Shown one piece after another: positions 1 to 5,277 of a stretch of DNA of 14,030 bases. Position numbers and translations under genes: made by a program. The notes under the pieces were generated by a model. It ran no database searches, was not told the DNA's origin, and worked only from the letters and a program-made list of their open reading frames with translations. This DNA is from Ruminococcus sp. (GTDB lineage Bacteria; Bacillota; Clostridia; Oscillospirales; Ruminococcaceae), in assembly GCA_017961625.1 (NCBI GenBank), contig JAGCWY010000079.1, positions 1-14,030 on the forward strand, in the 5' to 3' direction. Numbering within the stretch: position 1 is the stretch's first letter; each line of letters begins with the position of its first letter.

Positions 1-498
1 GACGGAAGTTTCATAAATATCAGCTATTTTCATACGTCCTGCGTCAAGCTTGTTTCCTGCGCCCATTGCACTTATTACAGGGACATTCTTTTCTTTGCAG
101 CGCATTATGAGTTCCAGCTTGGCTGTGACCGTATCAACTGCATCGATAACATAATCATATTCATCAAAAGGAAAATCATCGGCATTTTCTGGCAGAAAGA
201 AGCATTTGTGTATACGTATATCAGCTTCGTGATTGATCTCCTTCATACGTTCCGCCATGACCTCTGCTTTGTATTTGCCGACAGTTTTTCTTGTGGCAAG
301 TATCTGGCGGTTAAGATTTGTAAGACAGACCTTGTCATCGTCGATAAGGTCGAAATGACCTACTCCGCTCCTCACAAGAGCTTCACAGACATATCCACCC
401 ACGCCGCCTATACCAAATACCGCAACTCTTGACTCCGAGAGCTTTTTTATTGCGTCTGCACCGATAAGGAGCTGTGTTCTTGAAAACTGATTAAGCAT
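1..498 (-). CDS. tcdA: tRNA threonylcarbamoyladenosine dehydratase, N-terminal part (TcdA/CsdL-like, ThiF/MoeB fold)
   Basis: The gene starts at base 498 and runs off the left edge, leaving 166 residues. Enzymes of this family adenylate and cyclise the t6A37 modification of ANN-decoding tRNAs to ct6A. Visible features are the E1-like nucleotide-binding loop VAVFGIGGVGGYV (residues 25-37), the following DLIDDDKVCLTNLNRQ (residues 50-65) with the Asp and Asn-Arg residues of ThiF/MoeB/E1 enzymes, and VIDAIDTVTAK (about 117-127). The N-terminal FSRTQLLIG is typical of TcdA rather than MoeB or ThiF. GTGAGG lies about five bases upstream of the ATG and supports the start. In many bacteria this enzyme works with a cysteine desulfurase (CsdA/CsdE), which fits the sulfur theme here. 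The C-terminal part cannot be checked. Confidence 0.88.
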   Translation of the reverse strand, partial: MLNQFSRTQLLIGADAIKKLSESRVAVFGIGGVGGYVCEALVRSGVGHFDLIDDDKVCLTNLNRQILATRKTVGKYKAEVMAERMKEINHEADIRIHKCFFLPENADDFPFDEYDYVIDAVDTVTAKLELIMRCKEKNVPVISAMGAGNKLDAGRMKIADIYETSV

Positions 499-534
499 TT
501 TTAACCTCACTTAATTTATATAAAATCCATACAT

Positions 535-559
535 ATAGTATGATTATATATCATACTAT
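535..559. promoter_or_regulatory. Perfect 25-bp palindrome over the tcdA -10 box (candidate operator)
   Basis: The arms ATAGTATGAT (535-544) and ATCATACTAT (550-559) are exact inverse complements around a five-base centre. The dyad covers the -10 box of the tcdA promoter, a typical position for a repressor site. Its length fits a dimeric regulator such as an Rrf2 protein, and one is encoded at 13263-13718. Assignment to that regulator is inference. Confidence 0.6.
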
Positions 560-571
560 CAAACTTGTCAA
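543..571 (-). promoter_or_regulatory. Promoter of tcdA
   Basis: Reading the minus strand, a perfect -35 box TTGACA (571-566) is separated by 17 bases from a perfect -10 box TATAAT (548-543). Transcription should start near 536, about 40 bases before the tcdA ATG. The -10 box sits inside the 25-bp palindrome described separately. Confidence 0.8.
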
Positions 572-593
572 CAACAAATACACATAAAACCTA

Positions 594-622
594 TTGACAA
601 AATATGTATAACATGATATATT
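594..622 (+). promoter_or_regulatory. Promoter of the gamma-glutamyl/thiol operon
   Basis: The -35 box TTGACA (594-599) is followed after 17 bases by TATATT (617-622). TATTAT two bases further on is an alternative -10. Transcription should begin near 629, about 37 bases before the leader peptide. An inverted repeat, ATACATA (625-631) and TATGTAT (641-647) with nine bases between, spans the presumed start site and could be an operator. Confidence 0.72.
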
Positions 623-665
623 ATATACATAGTCATTCAGTATGTATTATTTGGAGGTATTTGTT

Positions 666-746
666 ATGCTACATCGTTTTGACATGATCAACAGAATCAA
701 TATGTGTAAATGTATGACAGTTCTCTCCATGCTTGCTGAATCATAG
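666..746 (+). CDS. Cysteine/methionine-containing leader peptide, 26 residues
   Basis: A short ORF begins with ATG at 666 and stops with TAG at 744-746. It has an excellent ribosome binding site, GGAGG at 653-657, eight bases before the start. The peptide begins MLHRFD and its middle is NMCKCMTV: Cys codons TGT at 705-707 and 711-713, flanked by Met codons at 702-704 and 714-716. Further Met codons lie at 684-686 and 729-731. It lies directly upstream of an intrinsic terminator (779-803) and the thiol operon, and it contains the 5' half of a competing antiterminator pairing. The likely role is in cis: ribosome stalling at Cys (or Met) codons reports amino-acid supply. The peptide itself probably has no other function. 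Confidence 0.78.
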   Translation: MLHRFDMINRINMCKCMTVLSMLAES

Positions 747-783
747 TCTTTTTCCATGCCTATGAATATCTTAGCAGGAGAGA
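722..783 (+). promoter_or_regulatory. Antiterminator pairing of the leader-peptide attenuator
   Basis: In the RNA, bases 722-733 inside the leader ORF (TCTCTCC plus GCT, with A729 bulged) are complementary to 773-783 (AGCAGGAGAGA): eleven pairs and one bulge. The 3' partner contains most of the 5' arm of the terminator stem (779-785), so the two structures exclude each other. A ribosome waiting at the first Cys codon leaves 722-733 free; one that reaches the stop codon covers it. This predicts read-through when charged tRNA-Cys is scarce. The pairing is read from sequence; the direction of control is inference. Confidence 0.65.
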
Positions 784-806
784 CAGTAGTGTCTCTATTT
801 TTATTT
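779..806 (+). terminator. Attenuator terminator upstream of the ACT-domain gene
   Basis: AGAGACA (779-785) and TGTCTCT (790-796) form a perfect seven-base-pair stem with loop GTAG, followed by ATTTTTATTTT. It lies between the leader peptide and the first enzyme operon gene, whose ribosome binding site GGAGG follows at 809-813. The stem is short, as expected for a terminator that must be outcompeted by the antiterminator. Confidence 0.68.
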
Positions 807-819
807 TCGGAGGTATGAA

Positions 820-1062
820 ATGAAAAAGATCGAAGTAGTTTCAATTGACAGAATAGGTCTTGTTGGCGAGATCTCCAAAATACTAAGCCGTATTAACGGC
901 AACATAATCACTCATACAGCCAATGTATCTTCTGACGGAACAACAGCCATGTCTCATTTCATTGCAGATGTTGATCTGAGCAAGGAATATGATAATGATA
1001 CTCTTTCGAGAAGGCTGAAAAGGATCAAAAACGTCAGACAGGTAAAGATATTTGATATATGA
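820..1062 (+). CDS. Stand-alone ACT-domain protein (probable amino-acid sensor)
   Basis: This 80-residue protein is a single ACT domain. The start reads KKIEVVSIDRIGLVGEISKIL, the strand-loop-helix typical of ACT, with the ligand-binding-type loop DRIGLVG at residues 9-15. It is followed by NIITHTANVSSDG and a final strand VRQVKIFDI. No catalytic domain is attached. Small ACT proteins usually bind an amino acid and control a partner enzyme. Here the partner is plausibly one of the two ligases that follow; the nearer begins nine bases after this gene's stop codon. GGAGG lies six bases before the ATG. It is the first gene after the attenuator, so it shares the operon's cysteine-linked control. 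Ligand and partner are unknown; cysteine or glutamate would be the first to consider. Confidence 0.85.
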   Translation: MKKIEVVSIDRIGLVGEISKILSRINGNIITHTANVSSDGTTAMSHFIADVDLSKEYDNDTLSRRLKRIKNVRQVKIFDI

Positions 1063-1071
1063 GGTGATGAT

Positions 1072-2454
1072 ATGAAAGAAAACATTCGCAATGCGATATA
1101 TGAGAAATACATCGCTCCCACTAAAAAGAATCGCCCCGATTACATAGGAGTCGAAATAGAAATGCCTGTAGTAAATCTCGAAGGCAAACCCGTTGATGAG
1201 GCAGTTTCCATAAGCGTTGCCGAAAAGTTCACAGACCATTTCGGCTTTACTCCCGAAGGACGTGATTCAAACGGAAACCTGACTTCTTCAAAGCACTCTC
1301 CAACAGGTGATATACTTTCCTTTGACTGCTGCTATTCAAATCTTGAATTATCTTTCGGCAAAGCAGTAAATCTTTTTGAGGTAAAGGAGCGTTTCGAGAA
1401 CTACTGCAGGTTTTTCAATACAGAATTTGCAAAGTACAACTATACTCTCACAGGTATGGGAGTAAATCCCAATGCTGATATAAATCACAACCAGCCCATA
1501 CAGAATGAGCGCTATCGTATGCTTTATCACTACCTGCACTCTTATCCTCAGCATAAAAATGAGGTGGATATTCGGTTCCATGAGCGTCCCGATTTCGGTA
1601 CATTCACAAGTGCATCGCAGGTACAGCTTGATGTGAGATATGATGAGCTTACCGATGTTATCAACGTTTTCGGTCTGCTTGAACCCTACAAGGCACTGAT
1701 TTTTGCAAATTCCTATCTTCCCGATTATCCTCAGTTCCTTTGCGTGAGGAATATGCTCTGGGAGCACAGTATGCAGGGCTACAATCCCCATAATGTGGGA
1801 ATGTTCGCACAGAAGATATCAAGCGTTGACGAACTTATAGACTACATAGGAACACAGTCCATTTACTGCACAATGCGTGACGGTAAATATGTCGATTTCA
1901 CTCCTGTTACAATTGATGAATACTTCTCAAAGAGCAGTATCGAAGGCGAATACTATGACGGTGAAAGCTACCGGAAAATATCTTTTTCTCCTGAGAGCAA
2001 GGATATAGATCATCTTCGCACATTCAAATTCGAGGACCTGACTTTCAGGGGCACTATTGAATACAGAAGCTCATGCTGTCAGCCCTTGTCGGAAGCGATG
2101 ACAGTTGCGGCTTTCCATACAGGTCTGAAAGAAAAGCTGCCTGAGCTGAAAGAGCTGCTTGAAAACGATATAGTGATCTATTCTCACGGCTTCAATGCCA
2201 TTGAACTTCAGAATATGCTTTCAAAACGCAGACTTCCTGATTTTCTTGATGCAGGAGCAGTTGAGAGACAGCTTATAAATATACTCGACCTTGCAGCTCT
2301 AGGACTGAAAAAGCGCGGACTTGATGAAGAAGTTCTTCTGAATCCTCTTTATGAAAGAGCAGAAAGACATACCAATCCTGCCAGAACTATGCTTGACGGA
2401 ATTGCAAACGGTACAACCATAAACAAGTACATCGAGCAGTATGCTGCGATATGA
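1072..2454 (+). CDS. Glutamate-cysteine ligase-type enzyme, GCS2 family (EgtA/plant-GCL-like)
   Basis: The 460-residue protein has the layout of the GCS2 carboxylate-amine ligase family, which joins the gamma-carboxyl of glutamate to an amine, usually that of cysteine, using ATP. GVEIEMPV (residues 26-33) supplies the metal-binding acidic strand, TSASQVQLDV (179-188) matches the conserved Q-V-N/Q-L-D strand, and TFRGTIEYRSSC (324-335) matches the later E-x-R strand. GAGGTGAT precedes the ATG, nine bases after the ACT gene, and the next gene begins nine bases downstream. A glutathione synthetase is absent, so gamma-glutamylcysteine or another gamma-glutamyl amide may be the product. A second ligase of a different family follows, so one of the pair may have another substrate. 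Family confidence is high; substrate confidence is moderate. Confidence 0.82.
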   Translation: MKENIRNAIYEKYIAPTKKNRPDYIGVEIEMPVVNLEGKPVDEAVSISVAEKFTDHFGFTPEGRDSNGNLTSSKHSPTGDILSFDCCYSNLELSFGKAVNLFEVKERFENYCRFFNTEFAKYNYTLTGMGVNPNADINHNQPIQNERYRMLYHYLHSYPQHKNEVDIRFHERPDFGTFTSASQVQLDVRYDELTDVINVFGLLEPYKALIFANSYLPDYPQFLCVRNMLWEHSMQGYNPHNVGMFAQKISSVDELIDYIGTQSIYCTMRDGKYVDFTPVTIDEYFSKSSIEGEYYDGESYRKISFSPESKDIDHLRTFKFEDLTFRGTIEYRSSCCQPLSEAMTVAAFHTGLKEKLPELKELLENDIVIYSHGFNAIELQNMLSKRRLPDFLDAGAVERQLINILDLAALGLKKRGLDEEVLLNPLYERAERHTNPARTMLDGIANGTTINKYIEQYAAI

Positions 2455-2463
2455 GGTGAATAC

Positions 2464-3597
2464 ATGAACAATAGCTATTACAGTGGAAAATTCGGGATAG
2501 AACGCGAAACGCTCAGAGTTGACAGTCATGGCAGACTTGCTCGGACTCCTCACCCCTTTGGCAATGACGAACACATAACCCGTGATTTCTGCGAAAACCA
2601 GATCGAGCTTGTAACGCCTGTTGCAAATAGCATTGAAGAAGCCCTCGGATACCTCGCGAAGCTTGATGAAAAAGCAAGAAAGGTGCTTGCTGAAAACGGC
2701 GAGAGCATTTGGCTCTACAGCAATCCTCCACATTTTGAAAACGAAGACGAGATACCCATAGCTGATTTTACAGGAGATCACTCTTCAAAGCGTAGCTATC
2801 GTGAAGTGCTTCAGCGTAAATACGGAAAAAAACTCATGCTTTTCTCGGGAATTCACTTCAATTTTTCATTTGCAGAGGAATTCCTGCACAAGCTAAATAC
2901 AGAAAACGAAGCCTTTCACAGCTTCAGAGACAAGCTTTATCTCCGTCTTTACAAACAGCTCATGGTGCACAGCTATCTGCTGGTACTTCTTACTGCGGCA
3001 AGTCCCTATTATGATGCGTCCCTTGACAAGGACGGAAAAAGCGGTATAATTATGAGTGAATATTCGTCGCTTAGGAACAGCGTTCGGGGCTACTGGAACA
3101 AGTTTCTGCCTATTCTCGATCACAAGGATCTGAAGACATTCACAGGCAGCATCAAGAAGCATATTGTAACAGGTTCTCTGTATTCGGCAAGCGAGCTTTA
3201 CCTGCCAATACGTCTTAAACCCAAGGGAGTGAATACTCTTGAAAATCTTGCAGAAAACGGAGTTGACCATATTGAGCTGAGAATGTTTGACCTTAATCCG
3301 TCCGCACCTCTCGGAATTGACGGCAGAGACCTTGAATTCGCACATCTGCTGATACTGTATCTGCTGTCACAGCCTGATTTTGACTTCACTCCAGAAATGC
3401 AGGAAAAGGCAGTCGGCGACCATAAGAATGCTGCCCACCTTGAAACAGATACAGAACTTCTGGAACGCAGCGAAAACATAATTGAAAAAATGGAAAAATT
3501 TTTCAGCGGCAATGAAAATGCAACTGAAGTAATTGCCTTTGAAAAAGAGAAGGTAAACGGACGAAAGGTCTGTAACAGCGTTAAATACTATAAATAA
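2464..3597 (+). CDS. gshA: Glutamate-cysteine ligase, proteobacterial GshA/GshF-N type
   Basis: The 377-residue protein resembles the other major GCL family (E. coli GshA and the N-terminal half of GshF). Diagnostic segments are FGIERETLRV (residues 10-19), ITRDFCENQIELVTP (38-52), FSGIHFNFSF (127-136) and, later, YLPIRLK. It would form gamma-glutamylcysteine from Glu, Cys and ATP. It is shorter than E. coli GshA (about 518 residues) and has no ATP-grasp glutathione-synthetase extension as in GshF. GAGGTG lies seven bases before the ATG, and the gap to the upstream GCS2 gene is nine bases. Two unrelated GCL families side by side in one operon is odd. One possibility is division of labour between cysteine and a second acceptor amine. 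The gene symbol reflects family membership only. Confidence 0.85.
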   Translation: MNNSYYSGKFGIERETLRVDSHGRLARTPHPFGNDEHITRDFCENQIELVTPVANSIEEALGYLAKLDEKARKVLAENGESIWLYSNPPHFENEDEIPIADFTGDHSSKRSYREVLQRKYGKKLMLFSGIHFNFSFAEEFLHKLNTENEAFHSFRDKLYLRLYKQLMVHSYLLVLLTAASPYYDASLDKDGKSGIIMSEYSSLRNSVRGYWNKFLPILDHKDLKTFTGSIKKHIVTGSLYSASELYLPIRLKPKGVNTLENLAENGVDHIELRMFDLNPSAPLGIDGRDLEFAHLLILYLLSQPDFDFTPEMQEKAVGDHKNAAHLETDTELLERSENIIEKMEKFFSGNENATEVIAFEKEKVNGRKVCNSVKYYK

Positions 3598-3610
3598 GGC
3601 GGTGACATAA

Positions 3611-4369
3611 ATGTGCGAGCTTTTAGGCTTTTCTTCGGCTAAAAAAATTGATATATCAGAATATCTGCGAACATTTTTCTCACACAGTAACAAAAATCCT
3701 CACGGCTGGGGAATGATGTACGAAACTGACAGGCGTGAAATACTGAAAGAACCTGTCAGCGCAGAAAAAAGCTCATATCTGTCTGACATCATCGACTATA
3801 TGCCGCCGCAGAAAGCAGCTCTCGCACATATAAGATTTGCCACCGTGGGAACTATCAGCGAACGCAACTGCCACCCATTCACAGGCACGGATATTTCTGG
3901 CAGAGAATGGACTCTTATCCACAACGGAACTATCTTCTGCAGTAGGCATAATCACCGCTATTCTGCTGTACAAACGGGAGATACCGATTCCGAGCGCTTT
4001 TTTCTGTCGCTCCTTGACAATATGAATGAGCATATAGCAAGAAGTGTTCCCAATGAGCGTGAGCGCTTCGAGATAGTGAATAAATTCATCGTTGAAAATG
4101 CTCCCAGGAACAAGCTCAACCTGATGATATACGACGGTGAGCTTCTCTACGTCCATAAAAATCTGAAAAACACCCTCTGCTTCAAAAGGCTTGATGACGG
4201 GCTCGTTTTCTCCACCAAGCCCCTTGATGACGGAGTGTGGATACCATTCCCTATGGCACAGGTGATAGCTTACAAAAACGGTCAGGAGGTCCACCGCGGC
4301 GACAGACATAAGGGCACTTTCGTACCGACGCTGGAATACATTACAGCTATGGACGCAATGTATATTTAA
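3611..4369 (+). CDS. Class II glutamine amidotransferase-fold protein (YafJ/EgtC-like)
   Basis: The 252-residue protein starts MCELLGFS, so Cys2 becomes the N-terminal nucleophile after Met removal, the hallmark of class II (Ntn) amidotransferases. Other family signatures are NPHGWGMMY (residues 29-37), HIRFATVG (about 73-80), a HPF segment, LIHNGTI with the oxyanion Asn, and GDTDSERFF. There is no synthetase domain, so it probably hydrolyses a gamma-glutamyl amide rather than feeding ammonia to a fused partner. EgtC, of similar size and fold, removes glutamate from a gamma-glutamyl-cysteine conjugate in ergothioneine synthesis. Following two GCL-type enzymes by 13 bases, a role as gamma-glutamyl hydrolase trimming their product is the attractive inference. 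The GGCGGTG ribosome binding site supports this start and the N-terminal Cys. Confidence 0.84.
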   Translation: MCELLGFSSAKKIDISEYLRTFFSHSNKNPHGWGMMYETDRREILKEPVSAEKSSYLSDIIDYMPPQKAALAHIRFATVGTISERNCHPFTGTDISGREWTLIHNGTIFCSRHNHRYSAVQTGDTDSERFFLSLLDNMNEHIARSVPNERERFEIVNKFIVENAPRNKLNLMIYDGELLYVHKNLKNTLCFKRLDDGLVFSTKPLDDGVWIPFPMAQVIAYKNGQEVHRGDRHKGTFVPTLEYITAMDAMYI

Positions 4370-4378
4370 GGAGATAAT

Positions 4379-4828
4379 ATGGGATATAATTTTTACCGCT
4401 GGGAAAACGCCACAGTTCCGCCTATAAACAATGATTTCAAGGGCATAGCTTCTCCGCAGAAGCTCTATGATGCTCTTACGGAAATATGGTGCGAATATAC
4501 CTGTGCTCCCCGTCTGCGCGAGAAGTGGAGCAAGGATAATATCACTCTCGGACAATGTTCCATAACAGCATTTCTGGCACAGGACATCTTCGGTGGAAAG
4601 GTTTATGGTGTGCTTCGTCCCAAGGGGAATTACCACTGCTACAATGTTGTGGGAGACGTTGTATTCGATCTCACCAGTGAGCAGTTCGGAGATGAAAAGC
4701 TGGACTATACCGATAACCCCGAACAACTTCGTGAGGTGCATTTCGCCAAAACCGAAAAGCTTGAGCGGTATGAGTACCTCAAAGCTGAGCTTATAAAATT
4801 TCTGGAGAAAAAACATGAGTGCAAATGA
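4379..4828 (+). CDS. YunG-like protein with possible Cys-His-Asp triad
   Basis: The 149-residue protein resembles the small YunG-type family of Firmicutes, whose biochemical role is not known to me. The order LGQCSITAFL (Cys60), GNYHCYNVV (His86) and VVFDLTSEQF (Asp97) is the arrangement of a papain/transglutaminase-like fold, so it may be a thiol hydrolase or acyltransferase. The N-terminal half contains WCEYTCAPRLREKW. AAGGAGAT stands five bases before the ATG, and the upstream stop is nine bases away. Its place behind two gamma-glutamylcysteine-type ligases and a gamma-glutamyl hydrolase candidate suggests it also acts on a gamma-glutamyl or thiol peptide; phytochelatin synthases, also papain-like, are a precedent for such substrates. 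That function is speculative; the family resemblance is moderately secure. Confidence 0.65.
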   Translation: MGYNFYRWENATVPPINNDFKGIASPQKLYDALTEIWCEYTCAPRLREKWSKDNITLGQCSITAFLAQDIFGGKVYGVLRPKGNYHCYNVVGDVVFDLTSEQFGDEKLDYTDNPEQLREVHFAKTEKLERYEYLKAELIKFLEKKHECK

Positions 4829-5024
4829 ACTGAAACAGGCTGTTATCACCGAAAACGAAATTGCTTTTTCACATAAGGGCAACGATTATTTACTTTACGG
4901 CTGGGATCAGTGCGACGGCTATGTACTCAGCCTTGAATGTGAGGGCGAGCTTGTATGGCAGTCCGCACCGCAGCCGAAAAAAGCATGCATAGAGGAATTT
5001 ATCAGCTATTATTCCGAACTATAA
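4815..5024 (+). CDS. Small hypothetical protein, last gene of the thiol operon
   Basis: I do not recognise this 69-residue protein. Its start codon lies 14 bases inside the end of the YunG-like gene in another frame, with GGAGA nine bases upstream, so translation is probably coupled. It is acidic and has one compact aromatic stretch, KGNDYLLYGWDQCDGYVL (residues 21-38), that looks like a beta hairpin, followed by LECEGELVWQ and a C-terminal helix ending EEFISYYSEL. Three cysteines (33, 41 and 58) form no clear metal motif. No signal peptide or membrane segment is present. The overlap argues for a real gene that acts with the YunG-like protein. No convincing terminator follows, so some transcripts may continue into the metK leader. 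Confidence 0.65.
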   Translation: MSANELKQAVITENEIAFSHKGNDYLLYGWDQCDGYVLSLECEGELVWQSAPQPKKACIEEFISYYSEL

Positions 5025-5044
5025 CCGACTATAGATTTTCGAGA

Positions 5045-5074
5045 TTGGACAGTTGCTGCATTATGCAGTATAAT
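5045..5074 (+). promoter_or_regulatory. Promoter of the metK transcription unit, with internal palindrome
   Basis: TTGGAC at 5045-5050 (or TGGACA one base later) and a perfect TATAAT at 5069-5074 are separated by 18 or 17 bases. The spacer holds a palindrome, CTGCAT-T-ATGCAG (5056-5068), which could be an operator. The same TTGGACA form of -35 box occurs at the binding-protein promoter on the minus strand (13155-13149). Transcription should start near 5081. Confidence 0.68.
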
Positions 5075-5105
5075 ACAATCATCAAATGAAAGGAGTTGTT
5101 TCACG

Positions 5106-5183
5106 ATGAAAAAGATATGTTGTTGTTTCTCGCTTAGCAATAGAATATTAGTTCATCGGAGAAACAGCACTTTTGTTTTATAA
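5106..5183 (+). CDS. Poly-cysteine leader peptide of metK, 25 residues
   Basis: ATG at 5106 follows a good ribosome binding site (AAAGGAG, about nine bases upstream) and opens an ORF that stops with TAA at 5181-5183. The peptide begins MKKICCCFSLSNR: three consecutive TGT codons at 5118-5126. It lies between the metK promoter and a strong terminator (5215-5245). Bases 5125-5131, at the last Cys codon, pair perfectly with 5159-5165 in the same ORF, placing the Cys codons exactly where a stalled ribosome would change the downstream fold. A cis-acting sensor of charged tRNA-Cys is therefore the likely role. Short ORFs with cysteine runs that control sulfur genes are known from mycobacteria; in Firmicutes metK is more often under SAM riboswitches. 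Confidence 0.82.
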   Translation: MKKICCCFSLSNRILVHRRNSTFVL

Positions 5184-5230
5184 GTATGCGCCTGCACGCG
5201 AATAAACGAACAAAGGGAATGCAGTTTTCT
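5125..5230 (+). promoter_or_regulatory. Competing RNA pairings of the metK attenuator
   Basis: Segment 1 (GTTTCTC, 5125-5131) pairs perfectly with segment 2 (GAGAAAC, 5159-5165). Segment 2, extended to 5169, can instead pair with segment 3 (5220-5230, the 5' arm and loop of the terminator): nine pairs with one bulge (5225) and one mismatch (5166/5223). Segment 3 pairs with segment 4 to make the terminator. This is the 1:2, 2:3, 3:4 layout of classical amino-acid attenuators. A ribosome stalled at the Cys codons covers segment 1 and favours 2:3, hence read-through into metK. The 2:3 helix is imperfect, so this is less certain than the leader ORF. Confidence 0.5.
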
Positions 5231-5245
5231 GCGTTCCCTGTTTTT
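5215..5245 (+). terminator. Attenuator terminator upstream of metK
   Basis: GGGAATGCAG (5215-5224) and CTGCGTTCCC (5229-5238) form a ten-pair stem with one G-T wobble and a TTTT loop, followed by TGTTTTTA. It is the strongest hairpin in the intergenic region and stands about 30 bases before the metK start, so it must be bypassed for metK expression from the local promoter. Confidence 0.85.
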
Positions 5246-5277
5246 ATGTCTGAAATTATATTTAAGGAGAATTTATT

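Noticed and set aside
2464..3597. Bifunctional glutathione synthase GshF
   Set aside because: The protein ends after the ligase domain at 377 residues. No ATP-grasp domain follows in any frame, and the next gene is an amidotransferase-fold protein.
3773..4882. Long minus-strand frame opposite the amidotransferase and YunG-like genes
   Set aside because: It is antisense to well-supported genes with family motifs and ribosome binding sites, and its translation shows no domain.
5025..5277. SAM riboswitch or T-box upstream of metK
   Set aside because: The leader holds a translated Cys-rich ORF and one terminator. I see neither the multi-helix core of an S-box nor a T-box sequence (such as TGGNACCGCG).
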